From contig NZ_CP011930.1 of assembly GCF_001040945.1 (NCBI RefSeq), positions 310,001-374,000 of the forward strand: DNA of 64,000 bases. Reading direction: 5' to 3'. The position numbers and the translations under genes were made by a program. This DNA is from Herbaspirillum seropedicae (lineage in GTDB: Bacteria; Pseudomonadota; Gammaproteobacteria; Burkholderiales; Burkholderiaceae_D). Below the pieces are notes generated by a model. The model was not told the origin of the DNA, made no database searches, and saw nothing but the letters and a program-made list of their open reading frames with translations. Positions 26,445 to 37,000 of this stretch are shown piece after piece (the first letter of the stretch is position 1; the number at the start of each line of letters is the position of its first letter).

Positions 26445-26825
26445 GCGGTCAGGAAAAGTCCTGGTCGGACTTTCGTTGCAGCCCGGAAACCCCCGCCGGA
26501 TCTGGCTTTGCGCAATATGTGGCAAAGATTGCAACAGGGCCGATGGTAAGGGATTCGGGACGCTAAATCAATCGGGATATCCCTGATCCGGGGCAGCGCG
26601 CCCATGCCATTGCTGCATAAGCGCAGAATTGCAGGTCATTTCCCCCCAAGCTCGCGGCAAGGGCGCAGTGCAGGGCCTCTTAGAATCGCCAGGATGCCAT
26701 CAGAGCATCCGCACAATCGCCTCTACCTTCCACGCCAACGCATCAGGGAGCAGCATGTTGTCAGCCGTCAATCCACTCGCCTTCGCTGGCCCGTGCCGGC
26801 CTCGTCGTGCCGGGAGCCTGGCAGC
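26445..26825. other. Divergent promoter region between PDE-like and HD-GYP genes
   Basis: This 381-base region has no convincing gene. It contains a perfect palindrome GGGATATCCC (26574-26583) and a TAGAAT -10-like element near 26680 in the direction of the HD-GYP gene. No promoter could be fixed with confidence for the phosphodiesterase-like gene. Confidence 0.4.
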
Positions 26826-28484
26826 ATGAGCCCGTTTTCGCACATCCCGGCAGCGGAGCGCCATCGCAACATCGCCTATCGCCTGGAACGGCTCACCGAG
26901 CTGTGCCGCGAGCTGGGCAGCAGCCGCGATATTCCCCTGTTGCTCGAACGCATCCTGCTCACGGCCAAGGACATCACCCAGGCCGATGGCGGCACCCTCT
27001 ACCGCATCAATGAAGGCGGCGACAGCCTGCGCTTCTACATTTCGGTCAACGATACGCTCAAGATGCACCAGGGCGGCAGCAGCGGAAAGGCCATCTCCAT
27101 TCCCGACATCGCGCTGCGCCTGCCCGATGGCCAGCCCAACCTGTCGGCGGTGGCGGCCTATGCCGCCAATACCCGCAAGTCGGTCAATATCGCCGATGTC
27201 TACCAGGTCAGCAGCGGCTTCAATTTCAATGGCATGCGGCTCTTCGACGAGAAGTATGGCTATCAGTCCAAGTCCTTCCTGACGGTGCCCATGGAGGACC
27301 ATGAGGGCGAACTGGTAGGCGTGCTGCAGCTCATCAATGCCATCGATCCGGCCACCGGCGCGCCGCTGCCCTTCTCCGAGACCGACCAGCACTTCATCGA
27401 AGCGCTGGCCTCGCAGGCGGCCATGGCCATGACCAACCAGCAACTGATCCAGCGCCTGGAGCAGTTGTTCGAAAGCCTGATCCGCCTCATCAACATCGGC
27501 ATCGGCGAAAAATCGCCGCACACCGGACGCCACTGCGAGCAGGTGCCGGAACTGGCGATGATGCTGGCCGAGGCTGCGCATAACGCCACCGAAGGTCCGC
27601 TGGCCGATTTCCACATGAGCGAGGCCGATCGCCGCGAACTGTGGCTGGCGGCGCTGCTGCATGACTGCGGCAAGATCAGTACACCCACCCACATCGTCGA
27701 GAAGGCCACCAAGCTGGAGACCATCTTCGACCGCATCCACCTGGTGGAGACCCGCATCGAGGTGCTCAAGCGCGACGCCGAGATCCGCGTCCTGCAGGAA
27801 AAGCTGGCGCTGGGCGCGGCGCTGGATGCACAGCGCGCCGCCGAGCTGGACGCCGGCCTGGCCGCCGAGCTGGCCCAGCTCGATCTGGAGCGCGCCTTCC
27901 TGCGCAAGATCAATGTGGGCACCGAGGGCATGCGTCCGGAAGACCAGCAGCGCGTCCTGGACATCGCCCAGCGCAGCTGGCGCGGCCCGGACGGCCAGCT
28001 GCGCCCGCTGCTGGACGAGGAAGAATCGGCCAACCTGCGCATCCGCGCCGGCACCCTCAATGACGCCGAGCGGCAGATCATCAACAACCACATCGTCATC
28101 ACCATCAAGATGCTGGAGTCGCTGCCGTGGCCCAAGCAGCTGGCGCGTGTGACCGAATTCGCCGGCGGCCATCATGAGCGCATGGATGGCAAGGGCTATC
28201 CCAAGGGACTCACGCGTGAGCAGATGTCGGTGCAGGCGCGCATCATGGCCGTGGCCGACATCTTCGAGGCGGTGACGGCGGCCGATCGTCCCTACAAGCG
28301 CGGCAATACGCTCAACGAGGCCGTCGAGATCCTGGCCGGCTTCAAGGCGCGCGACCATATCGATCCGGACCTCTTCGACCTGTTCGTGCGCGAGCGCATC
28401 TACGAGAAGTACGCCGAGAAATTCATGCATCCCAGCCAGATCGACGAGGTCGACCTGTCGCGCATTCCCGGCTTCGGGGCCTGA
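26826..28484 (+). CDS. GAF and HD-GYP domain cyclic-di-GMP phosphodiesterase
   Basis: This 552-residue cytoplasmic signalling protein has a GAF domain (about 32-205) and an HD-GYP domain (about 215-530). The metal-binding HD pair is H279/D280 in LLHDCGKIST, and the signature HHERMDGKGYP lies at 449-459, so phosphodiesterase activity against c-di-GMP is expected. The two motifs are about 170 residues apart rather than roughly 60, because a charged, probably coiled-coil segment (about 295-405) is inserted. The start ATG follows GGGAGCCTGGCAGC. The open frame extends upstream but without a ribosome site. The GAF ligand is unknown. Confidence 0.88.
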   Translation: MSPFSHIPAAERHRNIAYRLERLTELCRELGSSRDIPLLLERILLTAKDITQADGGTLYRINEGGDSLRFYISVNDTLKMHQGGSSGKAISIPDIALRLPDGQPNLSAVAAYAANTRKSVNIADVYQVSSGFNFNGMRLFDEKYGYQSKSFLTVPMEDHEGELVGVLQLINAIDPATGAPLPFSETDQHFIEALASQAAMAMTNQQLIQRLEQLFESLIRLINIGIGEKSPHTGRHCEQVPELAMMLAEAAHNATEGPLADFHMSEADRRELWLAALLHDCGKISTPTHIVEKATKLETIFDRIHLVETRIEVLKRDAEIRVLQEKLALGAALDAQRAAELDAGLAAELAQLDLERAFLRKINVGTEGMRPEDQQRVLDIAQRSWRGPDGQLRPLLDEEESANLRIRAGTLNDAERQIINNHIVITIKMLESLPWPKQLARVTEFAGGHHERMDGKGYPKGLTREQMSVQARIMAVADIFEAVTAADRPYKRGNTLNEAVEILAGFKARDHIDPDLFDLFVRERIYEKYAEKFMHPSQIDEVDLSRIPGFGA

Positions 28485-28589
28485 CCTGAGGCCCCGGCTG
28501 GGGTATGCTTGAGCCTGTCCAAGCAAATGAGCGCGTCACCACGGGGCGGGTTGGGCCCGCCACCGTAGCGCATCGAGGAAAAGCATCAC

Positions 28590-30179
28590 GTGTCTGAGGT
28601 TGTAACCCGTCCTTCTGTTTCCGCTGTCCCGGCCGCCGCTTCCCGGCGTCCCGGTTTCCTGCGCCGCCACTGGCGCGGCGACTATTCGCTGGCGCGTTCC
28701 TACTGGCTGCATACGGTCTTGCTGACCTCGCTCACGCCGGCCCTGGCGATTCCCTTGCTGGCGCGCCTGACCAATGACATGCCGGCCCGCTATGGCATGG
28801 GCGGGGTGCTCTTCATCGCGGCCTTCAGCTACCTGGCCTGGACCTGGGGCGTGTGCGGCTGCTGGCGCTCGGCCAGTCGCCATGTGGCGCGGGGCGGTCG
28901 GCGCTGGGCCGAGCTGGCGGTCAAGTTCCTGATCCTGTGCGGCGTCATCAGCATGGCCACCAGCACCTGGCGCGCCGCCCATTCGCTGCGCGAGCAGTTC
29001 GAGATCGCGCTGGGCAAGCAACTGGGGCCGCCGGTGGTCTACCAGCTGCGGGTGGATGGCAAGTCGGTACTGCTGCAGGGCGGCATGAACGATGGCGCCG
29101 CCGACGGCCTGGCGCGCATCCTCGACCAGCATCCCTCGGTGCGCACCGTGGTGCTGTATTCGGCCGGCGGCTGGGTGCGCGAGGGCAAGCTGGTCGGTGA
29201 GGTGATCCGCCGGCGCGGCCTGGCGACCTATGTGGAGCAGGAGTGCTCTTCCTCCTGCACCCTGGCCTTCCTGGCCGGACGCGACCGCGCCATGGACCCG
29301 CGCGCGCACATCGGTTTCCACACCCTCTACACCGTGGGCGGCGATGACCGCATCAACAAGAGCTTCGACCGCAAGCTGACCTTCGATACCTACGGCAAGC
29401 TGGGCCTGCCGCGCGAGTTCATCGAACGCATCGCCGACACGCCCGCCAGCAGCAGCTGGTATCCGGAACTGGGCCAGCTGCTGCAGGCGGGCGTGCTGAC
29501 CCGTCTGGCCCCTGGCGGCGAAACGGCGCAACTGGCCACCATCGCCACCTCGCGCGACATCCTCGAAGCCGAATTCAAGAAGGGCGCGCTGTTCGACATC
29601 ATGGCGCGCTACCACCCCAAGGAATTCGCCCATACCATCGACCTGGCCTGGGCGCAGGTGCAGGCCCATGCCTCGGATGCGCAGATCCTGGCGGTGGGGC
29701 GCGAGCAGATCGGCATCCTCAGCCGCCGTCTACTGCCCATTGCCTCCGATGCCTCGCTGGCCGAGTTCCAGCAATTGCTGCTGGACCAGGCCGTGGCCCT
29801 GCGCGGCATCAGCGCGGCGGCCTGCACCGAGCTGATCTATCCGCGTTCGCGCGAGGACGCCGCGGCGGGACGCGAGGCGCCGCAGGCGGTGCTACCGCCG
29901 GAATTCGCCAACCGCGAACAGCGCATGACCCAGCATCTGCTGCGCGATGCCGATCCAGTCAATGCCGGCCGCTACACGCTGGCCGAGCGCACCCGTGTGA
30001 TCCGCCAGGCGCTCGCCCCGCTCACCCAGGACCAGCTCAAGCTGCTGTCTTCGCCATTGCGCCGGCAGGCCGATCCCGAGGCCACCTGCGAGGCTTCCAT
30101 CGCCTACCTGCGCGCGGTCAACCAGCTGCCGCCGCAGGAGCGCCGGGTGGCGCTGCGCGTGCTGTATTCACGCAACTGA
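28590..30179 (+). CDS. Membrane protein with ClpP-like periplasmic domain
   Basis: This 529-residue protein starts with GTG after GAGGAAAAGCATCAC. Three hydrophobic segments (about 40-60, 70-92 and 108-125) precede a large domain. The region VRTVVLYSAGGWVREGKL followed by ECSSSCTLAFLAGRDR (about 218-233) resembles the ClpP/crotonase-fold periplasmic proteins (COG3904 type), in which the serine before Cys-Thr is the presumed nucleophile. The remaining C-terminal half is alpha-helical and not recognised. A protease or peptidase role is only inferred. It lies 105 bases after the HD-GYP gene and could be co-transcribed. Confidence 0.65.
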   Translation: MSEVVTRPSVSAVPAAASRRPGFLRRHWRGDYSLARSYWLHTVLLTSLTPALAIPLLARLTNDMPARYGMGGVLFIAAFSYLAWTWGVCGCWRSASRHVARGGRRWAELAVKFLILCGVISMATSTWRAAHSLREQFEIALGKQLGPPVVYQLRVDGKSVLLQGGMNDGAADGLARILDQHPSVRTVVLYSAGGWVREGKLVGEVIRRRGLATYVEQECSSSCTLAFLAGRDRAMDPRAHIGFHTLYTVGGDDRINKSFDRKLTFDTYGKLGLPREFIERIADTPASSSWYPELGQLLQAGVLTRLAPGGETAQLATIATSRDILEAEFKKGALFDIMARYHPKEFAHTIDLAWAQVQAHASDAQILAVGREQIGILSRRLLPIASDASLAEFQQLLLDQAVALRGISAAACTELIYPRSREDAAAGREAPQAVLPPEFANREQRMTQHLLRDADPVNAGRYTLAERTRVIRQALAPLTQDQLKLLSSPLRRQADPEATCEASIAYLRAVNQLPPQERRVALRVLYSRN

Positions 30180-30353
30180 GGCGAGCGAACCGGCCTACAT
30201 GGCCGGGGGTGTTTGCTGCAATGCGGTAGAATGCGGGCTTCACTGCATGCCGACGCCGGTTCCTGGCACCGTTGTCCCTCTGGCATGTTTCCCTGAAGCA
30301 TCGCCTTTTCCATCGCGTCCCTGCGCCAGCGCGTGCGGGCCGAGCTGCTGCCC

Positions 30354-31838
30354 ATGACGACCATCACGACACCGACTTCGCGCCTGCGCGACCTGCGCCA
30401 GAATGTACTGGCCGGCCTCACCACTTCCTTCGCGCTGGTGCCGGAATGCATCGCCTTCGCCCTGGTGGCGCAGTTGAATCCGCTCATGGGTTTGTATGGC
30501 GCCTTCTTCATCTGCACCATCACGGCGCTCTTTGGCGGGCGGCCCGGCATGATCTCGGGGGCGGCGGGGTCGATGGCGGTGGTGATCGTGGCGCTGGTGG
30601 TGCAGCATGGCGCGCAGTATTTCCTGGCCACCGTGGTGTTGTCGGGGCTGATCATGCTGGCCTTCGGGGCTTTGCGGCTGGGCAAGCTGGTGCGCATGGT
30701 GCCGCATCCGGTGATGCTGGGCTTCGTCAATGGCCTGGCCATCGTGATTGCCTTGTCGCAGCTGGAACATTTCCGCATCGCCACGGCGGCCGGCACGCAA
30801 TGGCTGCAAGGATCGGCGCTGTGGGTGATGATCGCGCTCACGCTGGCCACCATGCTCATCGTCTGGCTGCTGCCGCGCGTGACCAAGGCGGTGCCCCCGG
30901 CGCTGGCGGCCATCCTCGGCGTCGGTCTGGTGACGTACGCCAGCGGCCTGCACACCCGCACGCTGGCCGACATGGCGCAGATCGCCGGCGGCCTGCCGCC
31001 GCTGCACCTGCCCAGCGTGCCGCTCACGCTGGAGACCTTGCGCATCATTGGTCCCTACGCCGTCCTCATGGCCATCGTCGGCTTGCTGGAGACGCTGCTG
31101 ACCTTCAATCTGACCGACGAGATCACCGCCACGCGGGGCCAGCCCAACCGGGAATGCCTGGCGCTGGGCGCGGCCAATATCGTCTCGGGCCTGTTCGGCG
31201 GCATGGGCGGTTGCGCCATGATCGGCCAGACCATGATCAACCTCGGCTCGGGCGGTCGTTCGCGCTTGTCCGGTGTGGTGGCCGGCGTCATGATCCTGTT
31301 GTTCATCCTCTTCCTGTCGCCGGCCATCGAGCGCATCCCGCTGGCGGCGCTGGCGGGCGTCATGTTCGTGGTGGCGCAGGAGACCTTCGCCTGGGGTTCG
31401 CTGCGTGTGCTGGGCAAGGTGCCCCGCAGCGATGCGCTGGTCATCATTGCGGTGACGGTCATCACGGTGCTGACCGATCTGGCGGTGGCGGTGCTGTGCG
31501 GCATCGTGATCGCCGCGCTCAACTTCGCCTGGCAGCATGCGCGCGAGGTGCGTTCGGACGTGCGTGATGAAGACGATGGCAGCCGTACCTACCTGCCGCA
31601 TGGCACGCTCTTCTTTGCCTCCACCACGCATTTCCTCGCATTGTTCGATACGGGAAATGATCCGCAAGAGGTTACGCTGGATTGCCGCCACCTGCGTCTG
31701 GCCGATCACTCCGCCATTGCCGCCGTGCAGACCCTGGCCGAGCGCTATACACGGATGGGCAAGCAATTGCGCGTGGTGGCCTTGTCGCAACGCTGCAGCC
31801 AGTTGTTGCAGCGGGCCGGACTGCCGCAGGTCGCCTGA
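30354..31838 (+). CDS. SulP-family inorganic anion transporter with STAS domain
   Basis: This 494-residue permease of the SulP family (sulfate, bicarbonate or related anions) has 10-12 predicted membrane helices. Conserved patterns include LVPECIAFALVAQLNP, GGRPGMISGAAGSMA and MGGCAMIGQTMINLGSGGRSRLSG. The C-terminal cytoplasmic STAS domain covers about residues 400-494 (EVTLDCRHLRLADHSAI). The ATG at MTTITTPTSR was chosen; a GTG seven codons earlier is also possible, and neither has a clear ribosome site. The substrate is not determined; bicarbonate is often seen for this short type. A strong terminator follows. Confidence 0.87.
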   Translation: MTTITTPTSRLRDLRQNVLAGLTTSFALVPECIAFALVAQLNPLMGLYGAFFICTITALFGGRPGMISGAAGSMAVVIVALVVQHGAQYFLATVVLSGLIMLAFGALRLGKLVRMVPHPVMLGFVNGLAIVIALSQLEHFRIATAAGTQWLQGSALWVMIALTLATMLIVWLLPRVTKAVPPALAAILGVGLVTYASGLHTRTLADMAQIAGGLPPLHLPSVPLTLETLRIIGPYAVLMAIVGLLETLLTFNLTDEITATRGQPNRECLALGAANIVSGLFGGMGGCAMIGQTMINLGSGGRSRLSGVVAGVMILLFILFLSPAIERIPLAALAGVMFVVAQETFAWGSLRVLGKVPRSDALVIIAVTVITVLTDLAVAVLCGIVIAALNFAWQHAREVRSDVRDEDDGSRTYLPHGTLFFASTTHFLALFDTGNDPQEVTLDCRHLRLADHSAIAAVQTLAERYTRMGKQLRVVALSQRCSQLLQRAGLPQVA

Positions 31839-31840
31839 AG

Positions 31841-31873
31841 AAAAAAGACCCGCCCTCAGGGGAGCGAGGCGGG
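31841..31873 (-). terminator. Terminator for the minus-strand DUF1993 gene
   Basis: Arms CCCGCC (31849-31854) and GGCGGG (31868-31873) are preceded on the plus strand by six A residues (31841-31846). Read on the minus strand this gives a stem followed by a T-tract. Confidence 0.7.
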
Positions 31874-31904
31874 CCAAAGTACCACGGGAAACGAGTCGTC
31901 ACGG

Positions 31905-31936
31905 ACGGCCCGCATCGCAGGATGCGGGCCGTTTTT
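31905..31936 (+). terminator. Rho-independent terminator after SulP gene
   Basis: Perfect 12-bp arms ACGGCCCGCATC and GATGCGGGCCGT with a GCAG loop (31905-31932) run into a T-tract ending at 31936. Confidence 0.9.
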
Positions 31937-31945
31937 GCATGCAGC

Positions 31946-32449
31946 CTACAAGGCCAGGAAGTCCATCTTGCCCAGCTTGACGCCCTTGTGGCGCAGGATG
32001 CCGTAGGCGGTAGTGACGTGGAAGAAGAAGTTGGGCAGGCCGAAGGCGGTCAGGTAGTGCTGGGCCGTCATGGTGCGTTCTTCGCCGCGCAGCTTCATGG
32101 TCACGGCGCGTTCTTCCTGGCCATCGATGGCGTCGGCCGGGATCGATTCCAGGAAGACGATGGTCTTGTTGATGCGCGCCTGCAAGTCGTCGAAGCTGGC
32201 TTCGTCGTCGGCGAAGGCCGGTGCGGCCACGCCAGAGAGCCGGCTGGCGGTGGCCTTGGCGGTATCGCTGGCGCGCTGGACCTGGCCGCTCAGGGCGTAC
32301 ATGTCTTCGTACAGGCGCGCCGTGAGCAATTCGTTGGGATCGAGCTGGTGTTGCGCGGCGTGCTGCTCGGCCTTCTCCAGCAGGGTGGACAGGGTATCGA
32401 GGCCGTGGATCAGCATCGGGATGCTGACCTGGTACAGGGAGAGGGACAT
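31946..32449 (-). CDS. DUF1993 domain-containing protein
   Basis: This 167-residue soluble protein matches the DUF1993 family (DinB-like four-helix fold). It begins MSLSLYQVSIPMLIHGLDTL and contains RLYEDMYALSGQVQRASD and FGLPNFFFHVTTAYGILRHKG, the conserved segments of that family. The biochemical function is unknown. It is preceded by the efflux operon in the same orientation (78 bases after the stop of the outer-membrane channel gene), so it could be read from it, and followed by a terminator for its strand. Confidence 0.85.
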   Translation of the reverse strand: MSLSLYQVSIPMLIHGLDTLSTLLEKAEQHAAQHQLDPNELLTARLYEDMYALSGQVQRASDTAKATASRLSGVAAPAFADDEASFDDLQARINKTIVFLESIPADAIDGQEERAVTMKLRGEERTMTAQHYLTAFGLPNFFFHVTTAYGILRHKGVKLGKMDFLAL

Positions 32450-32527
32450 GGTGTTCTCTATCTATCTTGCTTGGGTGGATGGAAAGAAAGGCGCGGCGTT
32501 CCTGCTGCCAGCGGCAGCAGGAACATC

Positions 32528-34042
32528 TTACCTGGCCGAGGACAACTGCTCGGCCGGGACGCCCCAGCCGCCGCCCAGGGCGCGGATCAGGTTGACGGTG
32601 GAGCGGGCGCGTTCGCCATCGAGGGTGACCGAGGCGCGCTGTTGTTGCAGCACGGTGCGGTCGGCGTCGATGACGCTGAAGTAGCTGACCGCCCCTTCGC
32701 GATACTGCGTGTGCGAGAGCTTGGCCGCGCGCGCCGAGGCGGCCACGGCTTCATCCTGGGCGCGGTTCTGCTGATCCAGGATACGCAGGTTGGCCAGGTT
32801 GTCTTCCACTTCGCGGAAGGCATTCAAGACCGTGCCGCGATAGCTGGCCACCTGTTCTTCATAGCTGGCGCGCGCGCGATCCACGCCAGCCTGACGACGT
32901 CCTCCATCGAAGAGCGGCATCGACAAGGCCGTGCCCACCAGCGGACCCAGCAGGAAGGTGCGGCTGGACCAGTTGAACAGGTCGCCCAGCTGCGCCGATT
33001 CATAGCCCAGCCCGCCGGTCAGGTTCAGGCTGGGGAAGAAGGCCGACTTGGCCACGCCCACGCGGGCGTTGGCCGCAGCCATGGCGCGCTCGGCCGCGGC
33101 GATGTCGGGGCGGCGTTCCAGCAGCGCCGAGGGCAGGCCGGGCGGCACCGTGACAGCAAGACGCGTCAGCGGCTGCGGCGGCAGCGAGAACTCGGCCGGG
33201 GTGCGGCCCAGCAGGATGGCCAGCGCATGCTCGGCGGTGGCGCGCTGGCGGGCGATGCCCAGCGCTTCCGATTGCGCCGAGGCCAGTTCGGCGCGGGCGC
33301 GGGCGACGTCCACTTCGCTGATGTCGCCTTCATCGAAGCGGCGCTGCACCAGGCGCAGCGATTCCTGGCGCAGGTCTACGGTGCCGCGATAGAGGGCCGC
33401 CGCGGCGTCCAGTTCGCGCACCAGGAAATACTGTTGCGCTACGTCTGCCTGCAAGGCCAGCAGCACCGAATGGAACAGCGCTTCGCTGCGCTGGGCGTCG
33501 GCGGTGGCGGCGTCGACCGTGGAGGCGACCCGGCCAAACAGGTCGACTTCATAGGAGACATTGACCTGGGCGCGGTAGAGCGTGTTGGGCCGGGTGTCGG
33601 CATCGGCCGGCAGGCCTTGCGAGGCGGGCGACGGGCGTTGGCGGGTCGCACCGACGCCGGCATCGACCTGCGGGAAGTAGCCCGCACGCGCATCGCGGGT
33701 CAAGGCACGCGCCTGGCCCAGGCGGGCGGCGGCGGCCTTGAGGTCTTGGTTGGCTTGCTGGGCGGTGTCTTCCAGGGCGTTCAGCTTCTCGTCACCGAAG
33801 ATCTTCCACCACTCGCCGCGGGCGATGTCTTCGGCAGGTTGCGCGGTCTTCCACTGGCTGCCATTCTCGCCGGTCTGCGTGGCGGGGGCGGCTTCCTTGA
33901 AGGCGGCCGGGGTGTCCACCGAAGGACGTTCATAGGTCGGGGCCACCGAGCAACCGGCCAGCACCAGCAGCGCAGCCAGCAGGGCCGAGCCGATGCGCAC
34001 GGGACGCAGCAGGCGGCTCATCGATAGAGGTTGGGTCATCAT
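32528..34042 (-). CDS. RND efflux outer-membrane lipoprotein (OprM/NodT family)
   Basis: This 504-residue outer-membrane channel of a tripartite efflux pump has an N-terminal signal with lipobox LVLAGC, the lipidated cysteine being C31. Two repeated outer-membrane efflux (OEP) domains follow (about 70-270 and 285-490), with RADLRQESLRLVQRRF-like and QRASVTLDGERARSTVNLIRALGGGW patterns (segments shortened). I chose the ATG pair preceded by GGAGCAAGAAAA. It is the last gene of lipase-like-adaptor-pump-channel. In Burkholderia the equivalents are OpcM and OprC. Confidence 0.9.
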   Translation of the reverse strand: MMTQPLSMSRLLRPVRIGSALLAALLVLAGCSVAPTYERPSVDTPAAFKEAAPATQTGENGSQWKTAQPAEDIARGEWWKIFGDEKLNALEDTAQQANQDLKAAAARLGQARALTRDARAGYFPQVDAGVGATRQRPSPASQGLPADADTRPNTLYRAQVNVSYEVDLFGRVASTVDAATADAQRSEALFHSVLLALQADVAQQYFLVRELDAAAALYRGTVDLRQESLRLVQRRFDEGDISEVDVARARAELASAQSEALGIARQRATAEHALAILLGRTPAEFSLPPQPLTRLAVTVPPGLPSALLERRPDIAAAERAMAAANARVGVAKSAFFPSLNLTGGLGYESAQLGDLFNWSSRTFLLGPLVGTALSMPLFDGGRRQAGVDRARASYEEQVASYRGTVLNAFREVEDNLANLRILDQQNRAQDEAVAASARAAKLSHTQYREGAVSYFSVIDADRTVLQQQRASVTLDGERARSTVNLIRALGGGWGVPAEQLSSAR

Positions 34043-34075
34043 TTTTCTTGCTCCATTCATGGGCTGATCGGCAGA

Positions 34076-37000
34076 TCAGCGATCATCCTGTGCGTCCGGT
34101 GCAGCATGGGCGATGTGAGTGCCGGCAGTCATCGGGGCTTCGTGATGCGAGGCCGAGTGCAGGGCGCGGCGGTCGATGGTGCGCAGCAGGACGTAGAACA
34201 CCGGGGTCAGGAACAGGCCGAACAAGGTCACGCCCAGCATGCCGAAGAACACCGCAATACCCATCGCATGGCGCATTTCCGAACCGGCGCCGGAGGAGGT
34301 CACCAGCGGCACCACACCCATGATGAAGGCGATCGAGGTCATCAGGATCGGACGCAGACGCAGGCGGCTGGCTTCGATGGCGGCCTGCACGGCAGTGCGG
34401 CCCTGCATTTCCAGTTCGCGGGCGAATTCCACGATCAGGATGGCGTTCTTGGCCGACAGTCCCACCAGCACCATCAGGCCGATCTGGGTGAAGATGTTGT
34501 TGTCGCCACGGGTGAGCCACACACCGGTCAGTGCCGCCAGGATGCTCATCGGCACGATCAGAATCACGGCCAGCGGCAGGGTCAGGCTTTCATACAGCGC
34601 CGCCAGCACCAGGAACACCAGCAGCACGCTGATCGGGAACACCCACACGCCGGCATTGCCTGCCAGGATCTTCTGGTAGGTCAGGTCGGTCCATTCGAAC
34701 TTGATGCCGCGCGGCAGGGTCGCTGCAGCCACACGTTCGGCAGCGGCCTGCGCCTGGTCCGAGGAATAGCCCGGGGCCGGACCACCGTTGATGTCCGCGG
34801 CGGTATAGCCGTTGTAGCGCACCACCATTTCCGGGCCGAAGGTCTGCTTGACCTTCACCACCGAGGACAGCGGCACCATCTCGCCGGCATCGTTGCGGGT
34901 CTTCAGTTGCGCGATGTCCTCGGCCTTGGCGCGGAAGGGCGCGTCAGCCTGGGCGCGCACCTGGTAGACGCGGCCGAAGCGGTTGAAGTCGTTCACGTAC
35001 AGCGAACCCAGGTAGATCTGCATGGTGTTGAACACGTCGGTGACCGGAATGCCCAACTGCTTGGCCTTGACGCGATCCAGTTCCACGTCCAGCTGCGGCA
35101 CGTTGATCTGGTAGCTGGAGAACATCGGGCCCAGCGCCGGTTCCTTGGCGGCGGCCTTCATGAAGGCTTGTGCGGCCTTGTCCAGTTCGGCGTAACCCAG
35201 CGCGTCGCGGTCTTCGATCTGCATCTTGAAACCACCCAGCGTGCCCAGGCCCATCACCGGCGGCGGTGGGAAGACAGCGGTGAAGGCTTCCTTGATGCTG
35301 CCGAATTTCTTGTTCAGCGAGGCGGCAATGGCGTTGCCCGACAGGTCCTTGCTCTTGCGTTCTTCGAAGGGCTTCAGGCCGACGAAGACGATACCGGCCG
35401 ACGAGCTGTTGGTGAAGCCGTTGATGGACAGGCCGGGGAAGGCGATGGCGCTGGCCACACCGGGTTCCTTCAACATGATGTCGCTCATCTTGCGCATCAC
35501 TTCTTCGCTGCGGTCGATCGAAGCGCCATTGGGCAATTGCGCGAAGGCCACCAGGTATTGCTTGTCCTGGCCCGGCACGAAGCCGCCGGGGACGATGTAG
35601 GAGATGCCCAGGGTGGCCGCCAGCAGCAGCACGTACACGCCCATGGTGGCGCCCTTGCGCTTGATCACACCGGTGACGCCATGACCGTAGTTGTCCGAGG
35701 CGCGGTTGAAGAAGCGGTTGAAGCGGATGAAGAAACCACCGAGGAAACGGTCCATCTGGCGCGTCAGCCAGTCCGGCTTGTCGCCATGGCCCTTGAGCAG
35801 CAGGGCGGCCAGGGCCGGGGAGAGTGTCAGCGAGTTGAAGGCCGAGATGACGGTGGAGATCGCAATGGTCATCGCGAACTGCTTGTAGAACTGGCCGGTC
35901 AGGCCGGTCATGAAGGCCAGCGGCACGAACACCGCCACCAGCGTGAGGGCAATGGCGATGATGGGGCCGGACACCTCCTGCATGGCGCGATAGGTGGCGT
36001 CGCGCGGCGAGAGACCGGCGCCGATGTTGCGCTCGACGTTTTCCACCACCACGATGGCGTCATCGACCACGATCCCGATGGCCAGCACCATGCCGAACAG
36101 CGACAGCGCATTGATGGTGTAGCCAAAGCCCAGCATCAGGGAGAAGGTACCGATGATGGACACCGGCACGGCCAACAGCGGAATGATGGAGGCGCGCCAG
36201 GTCTGCAGGAAGATGATCACCACGATCACCACCAGGGCAATGGCTTCCAGCAGCGTATGCACCACCGCTTCGATGGAAGCGCGCACGAACTGGGTCGGGT
36301 CATAGACGATGCTGTAGCTGACCGAGCTGGGGAAGTCGGCCGACAATTCCTTCATCGCCGCACGCACCTGGGTCGAGACATCCAGCGCATTGGCGCCCGG
36401 CGCCTGGAAGATGGGGATGGCCACGGCCGGCTTGTTGTCCAGCAGCGAGCGCAGGCCGTATTCGGACGCGGCCAGTTCCACCCGGGCCACATCACCCAGG
36501 CGGGTGGTGGCGCCGTCCGGCGAAGCCTTCAGGATGATGTCGCGGAATTCGCCTTCGGTCTTCAGGCGACCCTGGGCGTTGACCGACAGTTGCAGCGGTG
36601 TTTCCGGCGAGCTGGGCGAGGCGCCGATCACACCGGCGGCCACCTGTACGTTCTGCTCGCGGATGGCGCGCACCACGTCGGTGGCGGTCAGGCCGCGCTG
36701 GGCCACCTTGTTGGGATCGAGCCAGACGCGCATGGCGTAGTTGCCCGAGCCGAACAGGCCCACTTCCCCCACGCCCTGGATGCGCGCCAGGCGGTCCTTG
36801 ACGTTCAGGACCGCGTAGTTGCGCAGGTAGGTGGTGTCGTAGCGGTTGTCGGGCGAGGTCAGGTGCACCACCATGGTCAGCGTGGGCGAGGACTTGAGCG
36901 TGGTCACACCCAGTCGCTGCACATCTTCCGGCAGGCGCGGCAGGGCTTGCGAGACGCGGTTCTGCACCAGCTGCTGGGCCTTGTCGGGATCGACGCCCAG

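Noticed and set aside
30190..30206. GC hairpin before the SulP gene as a terminator
   Set aside because: Perfect arms CCGGCC/GGCCGG exist but there is no T-tract.
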